NCBI GenBank assembly: GCA_021787035.1
Contig: JAJYMM010000173.1
Location: 22,430 to 86,429 of the forward strand
Source: Actinomycetes bacterium
GTDB lineage: Bacteria; Actinomycetota; Acidimicrobiia; Acidimicrobiales; Palsa-688
Reading direction: 5' to 3'
DNA: 64,000 bases
The position numbers and the translations under genes were made by a program. The notes under the pieces were generated by a model, which was not told the origin of the DNA, made no database searches, and saw nothing but the letters and a program-made list of their open reading frames with translations. Of the stretch, positions 28,312 through 36,210 are shown piece by piece (the stretch's first letter is position 1; every line of letters begins with the position of its first letter).

Positions 28312-28956
28312 GACGGGGACATGGTTGTCTACAGCGGCTCCTCGGCCCTGTGGGACTCCGACGCTGCGACGCGGTCGCCAACGCCGTCCCCGGTACTGCC
28401 CCCAGTGGCACCGGGGACCGGTCGAGTCCTGGCGAAGCCATGCCTGAACTTCCATTCGAGCCCCGGCACCTCAGCACGCCAGATCGGCTGCATCCCCTAC
28501 GGCAAAGTCATCGCTATCAGCTGCGTGGCCCAAGGCAGCGCCGTCACTGGCCCTTACGGTGCCGAGACCATCTGGGACAAGACCTCCTACGTCGACCACA
28601 GTGGCTTTGTGAGCGACGCCTGGGTCTACACGGGCTCAAACTCAGCTGTCGCGCGGCCTTGCCCTCGGACTTCTCGACCTCCTGCTCTTTCGCTGAACCC
28701 AAAGCGGGCCAAGATCGGATCCACGATCACCGTATCGGGCTTTAACTTCCCGGCGAACCAGCGAATCGGCCTGCACTGGGATAATCCCGGAACATTTAGC
28801 ATCGCGTCTATTAAGTCGGGTGCGAGAGGGGCCTTTACGACTACGATCACCGTCGACAATTTGGACAGCGGTGGCCATCTCCTATTTGCCGTCGCGAATA
28901 ATAGGGCCGCGGCGTCAGCCGGGTTTACGCAGGCGTCACGGACACAGGGGGAGTAG

Positions 28957-29310
28957 TCCGGTTTGATCGCGCAAGGCGGCGCACCCTACTCCGGAGCAGA
29001 TGCGGAGTGGATAGTGCCCAGATCAACTGTCCCGCGACCTCCTCGCACTCCGACGTTCTGGTCTGGGCGGGCGTTGGTGGCACGTCACGCGCAGATGGGC
29101 AATCTCTATTGCAGAACGGCGTAAGAGGGTTATGTGATAAGGGAGCTGCTGGTTGGGTTGCCTTTTTTGAGACCAATCCGGATAATTCGAACTGTCTCGT
29201 ACACCTAACCGAGACGCACTACCCCGTGAAGGCGGGGACCAGTTCGCGGCATCGACGGCGGTACTCTCACCCATAACAGTGCGCCGGCTCCCGGAGGCCG
29301 CGGCCAGTGT
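28957..29310 (+). pseudogene. Remnant of a glutamic peptidase (eqolisin/G1-like) domain
   Basis: Straight after the surface-protein stop, the same frame reads SGLIAQGGAPYSGADAEWIV, like the start of G1 peptidases (N-W-S/A-G-Y). The next frame gives VLVWAGVGGTSRADGQSLLQ and AGWVAFFETNP, which match the W-G-I-D-G and Y-E-x-x-P (catalytic Glu) regions; a third frame gives GDQFAASTAV. At least two frameshifts make it inactive. It may once have been the C-terminal domain of the surface protein, since changing the TAG to TGG would give a WSG start. The assignment rests on motifs only. Confidence 0.4.
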
Positions 29311-29572
29311 GCCCCTGCGCCCGGCCAGGTCGAAGCGATCCCGCCCTCCCGAGGGCGAGGAGGTTCGGACGTTTACGAGCCCCTACGGCCCGTCAATCCG
29401 CTGACCTGCCCCGGTGACGCTTTCGACGAAGCTGGCGAGCACCCGCCCCACGAGGAGGCATTTTGGCGTCACGATGTACAGCCTCATGCCGGCGACCGAA
29501 GTTGGCCGAAGGTCCTCGACGACCTACACGTTGTCCGTGGCTCTTCCCATCCCGTTATGTTATGCTAAATGC

Positions 29573-29821
29573 ATGGCACAACTTGTTACGCGGGTGGACG
29601 ACAGCCTTCTCGCTGATGTCGACGCCCTCGTGAGCGAAGGAGTGGCGGCCACGCGTTCGGATGCCGTCCGCCTCGGCCTCGAGGCCCTCGTCGAGCGGCA
29701 CCGCCGAGAGCAGACAGCCCAAGCCATCGTCGAGGCGTACCGGCGGCAGCCACAAGATGACGAAGAACTGGCGGGACTGGACGAAGCAACGCGAGCTCTG
29801 ATCAAGGAAGAACCGTGGTAG
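29573..29821 (+). CDS. Ribbon-helix-helix antitoxin (MazE-like)
   Basis: An 82-residue antitoxin: RHH domain MAQLVTRVDDSLLADVDALV with ATRSDAVRLGLEALVERHRR, then an acidic tail. The stop overlaps the toxin start by 7 bp. A TATGCT-type -10 element lies just before the ATG, suggesting a leaderless or near-leaderless transcript. It would neutralise the MazF toxin and repress the operon. Confidence 0.88.
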   Translation: MAQLVTRVDDSLLADVDALVSEGVAATRSDAVRLGLEALVERHRREQTAQAIVEAYRRQPQDDEELAGLDEATRALIKEEPW

Positions 29822-30129
29822 CCCTGCCGGCGCAGGGCGAGATCTGGTGGGCCGAGACCGAGGACAAGCGCCGGCCGGTCTTGGTCGTCACGCGCAGCGA
29901 GGCAGTTCCCGTCCTCACTGCGATCGTGGTAGCGCCCGTGACCCGGACAGTACGCCACATCCCGACCGAAATCCTCCTTGGCGAAGAAGAGGGTCTTGCC
30001 GTCGAGTGCGCAGCCTCATTTGACAACCTCCAGCGGCTACGCCGTTCGGCCCTCGTCGAAAGAGCAGGTTACCTCGGGCCCCGCCGCCAAGAAATCTGTA
30101 GTTCGCTGCGAGCTTTGGCCGACTGCTGA
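29815..30129 (+). CDS. MazF-family endoribonuclease toxin
   Basis: A 104-residue PemK/MazF toxin: QGEIWWAETEDKRRPVLVVT is the canonical first strand pair, then VAPVTRTVRHIPTEILLG and FDNLQRL. It cleaves mRNA when freed from its antitoxin. The GTG start overlaps the antitoxin gene, so translation is coupled. All conserved segments are present and the gene looks intact. Confidence 0.9.
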   Translation: MVALPAQGEIWWAETEDKRRPVLVVTRSEAVPVLTAIVVAPVTRTVRHIPTEILLGEEEGLAVECAASFDNLQRLRRSALVERAGYLGPRRQEICSSLRALADC

Positions 30130-30489
30130 ACCAAAGAGATGGCCGCGCTGAGCCTTGGCCGGCACGTCCTGTTTCTTCGGACGCCGTTTGGCTTGTTCTG
30201 TGAACTACCGCTCACGGGCTGGCAGCGCCGGCCCTTGTCATCGCGACCTTGGTCTCATCAGTGGCCTTCTTGTTCCCCCAAGGCAGCTGCCTACCTCGGG
30301 GGCCGGCCCTGGTGCAGCGGCAACGGCTAAGGGCCTTGCTCGTACCGTCTCGTGCGAAGAAGGCATTGGGTGGCAACCCTTGAGAGCAGGCGATGAGACA
30401 GGTACCAGATGGTAACGGGGTCCGAGCAGTTGCCTCGCCGGAGCACGATGGCCGCCGTCGCGGGCACAGGGCATCGGCCCGTCGGCCGC

Positions 30490-30914
30490 CTTGGTTTTCC
30501 CGAAGCCTTAGCGCCCGAGCGCGGCCACCGCACCCTCAAGGTCCTGCGACAGGGCGGGAAGGGTCGTGACGGGTGCCGCTGGCACCGCGCACGGCCCGGG
30601 CCGTTGACCTGGCCGGGGGTGAACGTCTCGCCGGTCCCCTATTCGTGAGCGCAAACGGAGGCCGGCATGGACCGCCACGGCGCCGGCCGCATCGTACGCC
30701 GGGTGGCCCGCCGCGCCGCGCTCGATAAGCCGATCGGGCCCCACGCCCTTGGCCACGCCTTCACAACCGCACAGTTATGGACGCCCGCGTGCCGCTCCGC
30801 GACGTCCAAGAAGCGCCGACCCCCAAACGACGATGCGCTACGACCGCACGGGTCTCGCTCGATCGCCACGCCACCCATATCGTCGCCACGTTCATAACAG
30901 GCGCCAACCGGTAG
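30490..30914 (+). pseudogene. Tyrosine recombinase (XerC/D-like integrase) remnant, frameshifted
   Basis: Pieces of a catalytic domain occur in different frames: ERGHRTLKVLRQGGKG; HGAGRIVRRVARRA with PIGPHALGHAFTTA (the HxLRH box, with Arg changed to Gly); TTMRYDRTGL (the Tyr box); ending TYIVATFITGANR at 30912-30914. At least three frameshifts and the lost Arg make it dead. The 360 bp before it (30130-30489) show no gene. Confidence 0.8.
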
Positions 30915-31062
30915 CCCTGTCCGTTGTTCTGGGCGCCGGATTTTCCTGTCCGCGCCCAGGCTGCCCCCCGGCCCGTAGACGCGGGATCGCCGATTACGGG
31001 CGTGCCGTGGTGGGTGACCCGTAATCAGATGCGCTGTTGATCTGGCGCGACGCAGTCGCAGT

Positions 31063-31866
31063 TCAGTGTCGAGTCAGGAGGGCTGTGGTGAGGGTGACCA
31101 CAAGCGGTCTGGTTACGTGCCCGCCGAACTCGGCCCGGATGAACGCTTCCATATCAGCGAGCAGACTCAGTCGGTCCGGTTCGTCCATCATCTGGGTGGC
31201 CGAGTACGACAGCATCAGCTTCAGATATTCCGAGGCGGTGTAGGTCTGGTTCCAGTCCCACTGGCGCACGGCGGCTGGGCCGAAGCGCATGTCAGCCTCC
31301 AGCAGAGCGCGGATCGGCGGGTCTACCGCGTCCCGAGTCGCCGCCGGCGGTCCACTGTGTCCCTGTCCGTACCGCTCGTAGATCGGCTGAGCCGAGGCAA
31401 AGAACCCCAGATCGTCGGGTGAGTCGACCTGGATGAGATCAGCGATCGCCACGAGTCCCCCCAAACGCAAGATCGCCGCCGGCCGATCCGCTTGCGAGGT
31501 CGGCGAAATCCAGTGGTAGGCGGTAGCCGAGAACACAGCGTCTGCCCCGGAATCGATGTTGATCGTCTCGAAGTCGCCGACGGTGACTTGCAGCCGATCC
31601 GAGGGCAGGTTCGATCGCAGACGAGCGGCCATAGCCGGGCCGATCTCGACGGCGTGCACCGACGCCCCTCGGGCGAGTAGATCCCTCGTCGCCTTGCCTG
31701 TGCCCGGACCCACCTCCACGATCTGCGGCTCAGGAGGCAGGAGGCCGAACAGCTCCTCGAACAGTTCGGGAGGATACGAGGGCCGGACCTCGTCATAGAA
31801 CTCAACGGCGTTCTCGAACGACAACCTGATGTCATTGGGCTGGCCCACGCAGTCATCCTGCCCCAT
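31063..31866 (-). CDS. Class I SAM-dependent methyltransferase
   Basis: A 267-residue methyltransferase with motif I VEVGPGTGKATRDLLARGA, motif II VHAVEIG, and GADAVFSATAYHWISP as motif IV. The start at 31866 (MGQDDCVGQPNDIRLSFENA) fits the family length. The target is unknown. It is the only intact one of three unrelated methyltransferase genes in 3 kb. Confidence 0.88.
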   Translation of the reverse strand: MGQDDCVGQPNDIRLSFENAVEFYDEVRPSYPPELFEELFGLLPPEPQIVEVGPGTGKATRDLLARGASVHAVEIGPAMAARLRSNLPSDRLQVTVGDFETINIDSGADAVFSATAYHWISPTSQADRPAAILRLGGLVAIADLIQVDSPDDLGFFASAQPIYERYGQGHSGPPAATRDAVDPPIRALLEADMRFGPAAVRQWDWNQTYTASEYLKLMLSYSATQMMDEPDRLSLLADMEAFIRAEFGGHVTRPLVVTLTTALLTRH

Positions 31867-31952
31867 GTACGCCGCCGGTGCAGGAGCGCGGGATCGACAC
31901 TCCCGGACACCATGCTGCCCTTCCTTGGATCGCGCAGGTGGCGCGAGATGGA

Positions 31953-32189
31953 TTATTCGGCGTGTTCCTCGAACTCCACGGCCCACCCGGTGTTGCCCTC
32001 GCCCCATGTCCGGTCGGCAGCATCTCTGAACGACCACGCGTCCCCGACGCCAACCAGCGGATAAAGCAGTCGAACCGGAGCGCGAGTCACCCGACGTTCG
32101 CCCGAGGTGGAGCGGTCTACCGGGTCCGTCTCCGATCTCGTGGACGCGGCCAAGCCGAAGCCTCGGCCTGATTGTCGGATGCGGATCAC
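31953..32189 (-). other. Possible C-terminal fragment of an unidentified protein
   Basis: An open frame ending LYPLVGVGDAWSFRDAADRT then WGEGNTGWAVEFEEHAE looks like a natural protein end, but the upstream part does not continue into a gene. The region 31867-32359 otherwise holds nothing I can name. Confidence 0.3.
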
Positions 32190-32359
32190 AGCACCATCCT
32201 GGCTCAGCCGAAGCGAGCCGAGCGAGCCGACTACGAGCGCCTCGGTGATAGATCCCGACGTCGGGACGCAGGGCGGGAGCAGATGTTTTGCGTCAGCCTC
32301 TGGGCTGGCCTCGAAGCGGTTTGGTTGCCGCGGGTCGCCCCTTCCTGCTAGTCAGGGGT

Positions 32360-33135
32360 ATGGCAAGCGACGCTCCGATCGGCCCCGCTGAGCATCTGCT
32401 GCGGAGCATCTGCTGCGGACGCGGGAGGCCTATGACCGCCTGGCAGCGGTGTGGTCCGAGACAACCGATGACGGTCCGTGGAATGGCCACCTCGAGCGGC
32501 CCGCGCTCCGATCGTTGGTTCCGCCGAATCTGACGGGAATGACGGTGCTCGACGCCGGCTGTGGGTCCGGCGCTCAGGCCGAGTGGCTCCTCGACCAGGG
32601 CGCCGACGTGATCGGCGTGGATCTCAGCGCAGGCATGATCCAGCAGACCGAGCGGCGTTGCGCCGGGCGCGGCAAGTTCTTCGTTGCCGACCTGTCCACG
32701 CCGCTGCCGCTCGAGCCGAGGTCCGTCGATGGTGTGACGTGCTCACTCGCTCTGCACTACCTCCGGGACTGGTCAAGCGCGCTCGGATCGTTTGCCCGGG
32801 CACTTCGGCCCGGTGGGTGGGCAGTTCTGTCGTTGGATCATCCATTCGCTCCTCCACTGGCCACCCAGCAGGGCGGATACTTCGACACTGAGCTTGTCAG
32901 CGACACATGGCAGAAAGGCCACGTCCAGGTAACCCAGCATTTCTGGCGTAGGCCCCTTTCCGCGACGGTGGACGCCTTTGCCGATGCAGGGTTCGTGGTT
33001 GAGCGGATCGCCGAGCCGCAGCCCTCAGCCGAAGCCCTTGCCCGTTTTCCTGAAGAACTGGGCGCGGTCGTGGGCGTACCGAACTTCATCGTCTACCGGC
33101 TCCGCCTCCCGGCCGACATCGAACAACAACGCTGA
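32360..33135 (+). pseudogene. SAM-dependent methyltransferase, N-terminus broken by a 14-bp duplication
   Basis: From an ATG at 32360 the frame reads MASDAPIGPAEHLLR and, if one copy of a 14-bp repeat (32390-32417) is removed, continues TREAYDRLAAVWSETTDDGP into the long frame with motif I VLDAGCGSGAQAEWLL, motif II IGVDLSAGM and SLALHYLRDW. With the repeat the frame is broken, leaving only a start at a GTG (32449) that lacks the first part. The methyltransferase core itself is intact. Confidence 0.85.
32390..32417. repeat. 14-bp exact tandem duplication (frame-breaking)
   Basis: GAGCATCTGCTGCG occurs twice head to tail at 32390-32403 and 32404-32417. Confidence 0.95.
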
Positions 33136-33184
33136 GGCTTCCGCTACAACCGATGGCGCAACCAGTCCTTCGTGGATGAGGCAC

Positions 33185-33440
33185 TCAGGCGAGCGACGTA
33201 CGTCGTCGTGGGCGCCGGGAGCGCTCCAGGGCGCTGCGGAGATAGGCCGTGACCAGTGGGTGAGGGAGGCGGCGTTGGTGGCGGCCGGCTTGCGGATCAG
33301 CGGCCGAGACCCGAACTCCTTCAGGCCAGCCAGGCCCTCGGCGTCGCTCGTGCCGATCCACGACGCTTCCGTCGCCACACCGAGGGCCACCCCAGCATGC
33401 TCCACTGCGGCCGTCGTTGGGTCCACACAGATCGGCACTT
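33185..33440 (-). pseudogene. Degenerate fragment of an unidentified protein
   Basis: Two neighbouring frames carry protein-like sequence, GLAGLKEFGSRPLIRKPAAT and then HPLVTAYLRSALERSRRP, suggesting one frameshifted C-terminus. I do not recognise the family. Confidence 0.35.
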
Positions 33441-33480
33441 ATCTGCGCGTAGCGCGTATGGAGGCGCCGGTTTGAGCCGC

Positions 33481-33951
33481 TTACCGGTGGCCGACCACGG
33501 AGCGGAGGCCGACCGGTAGGGTCTCGGCGCCGAATGTACTGGTCACGATCGCCTCTACGTGATGTTCGGTGAGGAACAACGGCAGGCCGGTTGTACCGAT
33601 GAGCACGTTGTAGTGCCGTTCGTCGTCGCGTCGCCACGACCCGTCCTGGTTGCGGACGAACACCGCCATCTGCCTCACGAAGCGCTCCGGTGAGGGCGAG
33701 GAGAACTCAGTGATGATCGCCCAATCCTCACCCGCGCGGCCGAGGTTGGGAGCGTGTTGGCGCGCCAGGCCCCACTCCAGGTCGCAAATGTCCACCGCGA
33801 GCACCCCACCTCGGCGAAGGGCCTCGGCTGCGGCGACGAACGCCCGCTCGACCTCCTCTTCGTCGGGCAGGTAGCTGAAGGGGTGGCCCGCAGCCACGAC
33901 CGCATCGCAAACCGAGATGCTAAACCCGGTAGGCGCGATAAGGACGCACAC
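33481..33951 (-). pseudogene. SAM-dependent methyltransferase lacking its N-terminal half
   Basis: About 156 residues remain: CDAVVAAGHPFSYLPDEEEV and ALRRGGVLAVDICDLEWG correspond to motifs IV and V of class I methyltransferases, followed by a beta-rich end. Motifs I and II, which bind SAM, are absent, and the upstream sequence is unrelated. It is a truncated relic. Confidence 0.75.
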
Positions 33952-34019
33952 TCTATAACCCAGTCGGGCCGGTCGCGGCAGGTAGCGCGCAACGGCACTT
34001 TTGGGGCGCCGTGCGCCGA

Positions 34020-34217
34020 AAGACGTTTCGGCTCAGTCTCACCCGGTTCCCGGCAGACTGGATTCGCGGCCGGACGTGGGCGCTACGCCACAGCCTCTCG
34101 GCCTACGACGCCACCTACGTGGCTCTGGCCGAAGCGCTGTCCGCCACGTCGTTGCTAACTACCGATGCAAGGCTGGCTGCGGCTCCTGGCATCCAGTGCG
34201 TGGTGGACGTCGTGTAA
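34020..34217 (+). pseudogene. C-terminal fragment of a PIN-domain (VapC) toxin
   Basis: About 60 residues: RTWALRHSLSAYDATYVALA, SLLTTDARLAAAPGIQCVV. These contain the YDAxYVALAE and TxDxRLA acidic boxes of PIN toxins. The N-terminal half with the first catalytic Asp is missing. It is the third damaged or partial toxin gene within 9 kb. Confidence 0.8.
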
Positions 34218-34366
34218 CTCACCTTGACCGTAGCGGCCCAGGTCATTCACCCTGAGCGCGTCATGACCGACGTCCTCGCCCACCTCGGAGCCAACCGGGG
34301 CGAGCCCGCCCGCTGGGACGTCGCCTCATGACGGAGTTGCCAAAGGAGCCGTCCTCCGCTTGACCT

Positions 34367-34584
34367 GGAGTGCTGGTAGATCAACGCCGCCCTGGTGCTG
34401 GCTTGGCCCATGCGGGCCATCAGCTCACGGGTGCTGGCCCCGCGCTGTTGCCGGTGTGGCGCAGGTCGTGGAACGCCAGCCCGGGCGGTAGCCCGCCTTG
34501 CGTGGCGAGCGCCTTGCGCCACTGGTAGCCATACGCCTCGGCGTGGAAGCAGCGAGCTCCGTCGGCGCTCTTGTCGGCTAGGGC
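34367..34584 (-). pseudogene. Tyrosine integrase C-terminal remnant (copy A)
   Basis: Two frames give ADKSADGARCFHAEAYGYQW and LAFHDLRHTG (HxxR box), then GASTRELMARMGQASTRAAL ending IYQHS (Tyr box). The same protein motifs recur at 50.9-51.5 kb and 60.2-60.8 kb on the same strand. The neighbouring RibD-like gene ends within this remnant. Confidence 0.8.
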
Positions 34585-35168
34585 GGTGGCGCCGACGCGA
34601 GCCTCGAAGGCGACCGCTCGTAGCGCAACATCACGACCCCGTTGCCAAAGGTGTGGGTCTCCACGAGCTGTAACGGGATCTTGGCATCCGAGGGATGGAG
34701 CGCCTGTTTCCCGCGTCCGATAACGACCGGGTGGACATAGAGGCGGTACTCGTCTATAAGGTCGTGGCGGGCGAACTCCGCGCCAAGGTTGCTGCCGCCG
34801 AGGACGATGTCGCCCCCGGGTTGTGCCTTCAGGGCGTGCACCTCGGCTGGCACGACGTCGTGGGCAACCGTCGCGTTCCAGCTGGCGTGTTCGAGGGTGC
34901 GTGAGTAGACGACCTTCGGCATGTCCCGCCATATCCGCGCGAACTCGACGATCGTTGGGGTGGCGGCCGGGTCCTGGTCGGCGGTCGGCCAGAACTCCGC
35001 CATCAGCTCGTAGGTAACCCGCCCCTCGAGGAAAGCGCTGGCACGACCGATCCAGCCGTTCATGTGTCGATGGAGCTCGTCGTCGACCATGTGCCAGTCG
35101 ATCTCGCGGTTCGGCCCTTCCATGTAGCCGTCGACCGACACCGACATCGTCCAGATGATCTTGCGCAC
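34578..35168 (-). CDS. Dihydrofolate reductase-like (RibD C-terminal domain) protein
   Basis: A 196-residue reductase-fold protein: GTG start, KIIWTMSVSVDGYMEGPN, FLEGRVTYELMAEFWP, and GGDIVLGGSNLGAEFARHDL with LIDEYRLYVHPVVIGRGK, the classic RibD_C pattern. Such proteins bind NADPH; the substrate is unknown. The last ten residues come from integrase-remnant DNA, so the original end was replaced, which may be tolerated. Confidence 0.88.
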   Translation of the reverse strand: MRKIIWTMSVSVDGYMEGPNREIDWHMVDDELHRHMNGWIGRASAFLEGRVTYELMAEFWPTADQDPAATPTIVEFARIWRDMPKVVYSRTLEHASWNATVAHDVVPAEVHALKAQPGGDIVLGGSNLGAEFARHDLIDEYRLYVHPVVIGRGKQALHPSDAKIPLQLVETHTFGNGVVMLRYERSPSRLASAPPP

Positions 35169-35171
35169 CGG

Positions 35172-35510
35172 TCAGCCCCGAAAGTCGGCAGTCGTTGCAG
35201 CCACCTCTTCGGCGCGGTGGGCGAGGGAGTTGCCCAGATGCGCCGGAGGAAAAGGCGGGAACCCGATGTGCTCTCGGATGGTGTCGGGGACGACCAAGCA
35301 GTCGTAGGTCAGCGCCACGATGGTATCCGACGGTCCGCCCGGCGTGAGGTGGTAGCGCCAGAGCTAGCCCGGGAAGCTCACGGTACCATCGCCGTCCTCA
35401 TTCCGGGCTCCCAAGAAATGGTGTTCGGAGGGTCGAACACCTGGACGCGATTGGCCACCTGGTAGGTGCCGCCGTGGTGGCCCGGGTGGTAAATGGGCAT
35501 CTCCCCGGCG
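35172..35510 (-). pseudogene. SRPBCC-family protein remnant with frameshift and internal stop
   Basis: Frame one reads HHGGTYQVANRVQVFDPPNT then ISWEPG; after a one-base shift, NEDGDGTVSFPG is followed by an in-frame TAG, then LWRYHLTPGGPSDTIVALTY and HIGFPPFPPAHLGNSLAHRA. These are typical of polyketide-cyclase/START-like proteins. The N-terminus is lost next to a 13-bp repeat array. It cannot make a full product. Confidence 0.75.
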
Positions 35511-35559
35511 GGCGATGGCGGCGGGCGATGGCGGCGGGCGATGGCGGCGGGCGATGACG
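35508..35559. repeat. Four tandem 13-bp units (GCGGGCGATGGCG)
   Basis: Three identical units and a fourth with one change, at 35508-35559. It lies at the 5' side of the SRPBCC remnant. The next 345 bp (35560-35904) hold no recognised gene. Confidence 0.95.
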
Positions 35560-35904
35560 GCGCGCTTCGCCGGGGCGGCGACCTTAGAGGTAGGCACCTA
35601 TCGGATCGACCTTTTCGCGCCCGCGCCACCGAGGTGGTTGGTGTCGGGCATCGTATAGGCAGTGCGCTCGCTGGGCAGGTCCGCCTGGTCGGTCGAACGC
35701 CCGCCGGGCGCCTGGCGCGGGTAGACCTTTACCAGCTGGCCCCTGAAGTCGCCTCGGTGCCGAGGCAGGCGGTTGTCAAGCGACGTCCTCCTTCGAACTG
35801 CTCTCTCGGCTCGTTGGGCTAACCCGCCCGCCCTCAGCTCGTGGGGCTAACGCCAGTTTCGCGGCCGGTGCCGAGGTGCTGCACGCGCCCGAGCCCGGAC
35901 GCAA

Positions 35905-36210
35905 CTAGCGGCTGCAGCCCTCGCTCGGGGTGACGCGGCGGGCCTCAGGGCGTGGCTCTGCCACCGGGCGGCCCTCGAACTGGGTGGACAAGACCACGTG
36001 TGAGTTGATCTCGCCGTGCTTGCCCAGCCTCTCGAGCAGCCCTTCCAAGTGGCCCATCCCGGCTGTGCGCACCTTCAGGATCGTGCACCATTGCCGGAGA
36101 GCTTGTGGATCTCGACCACCTCGGGGAGCTCCTCGGAGCTCGATTTGCCGGAGAGCTTGTGGATCTCGACCACCTCGGGGAGCTCCTCGGAGCTCGATCA
36201 ACTTCAACAA
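35905..36210 (-). pseudogene. Lrp/AsnC-type regulator C-terminal remnant
   Basis: One frame gives LPEVVEIHKLSGN, the usual start of the AsnC ligand-binding domain; after a frameshift the next gives TILKVRTAGMGHLEGLLERL and HGEINSHVVLSTQFEGRPV, its end. A 54-bp duplication repeats the first part. The DNA-binding N-terminus is missing. Confidence 0.75.
36091..36198. repeat. 54-bp exact tandem duplication
   Basis: Identical copies at 36091-36144 and 36145-36198 within the Lrp remnant. Confidence 0.97.

Larger units (their letters stand above)
25631..28956 (+). pseudogene. Large multidomain secreted protein (adhesin-like repeats, Thr linker, dockerin-like, B-lectin, SH3-like), frame broken by an 86-bp duplication
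   Basis: The first frame (25631-26845) starts with a signal peptide (MLVIGVALAMTAFGS) and beta-rich repeats of about 130 residues. An 86-bp duplication at 26751-26922 ends it with a TAG; the second frame (to 28956) continues the same repeats. A Thr/Ser linker follows, then a dockerin-like pair of calcium loops (DIDGDGVVGCADLAILTAEW, DLNGNGSVGLDDLAILARYF), bulb-type lectin repeats (QVDGNLVVYSKSGKALWNSG), an SH3-like domain (VLAKPCLNFHSSPG) and an IPT-like end. Without the extra copy it would be about 1,080 residues. A cell-wall or polysaccharide-binding role is inferred. Confidence 0.85.
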
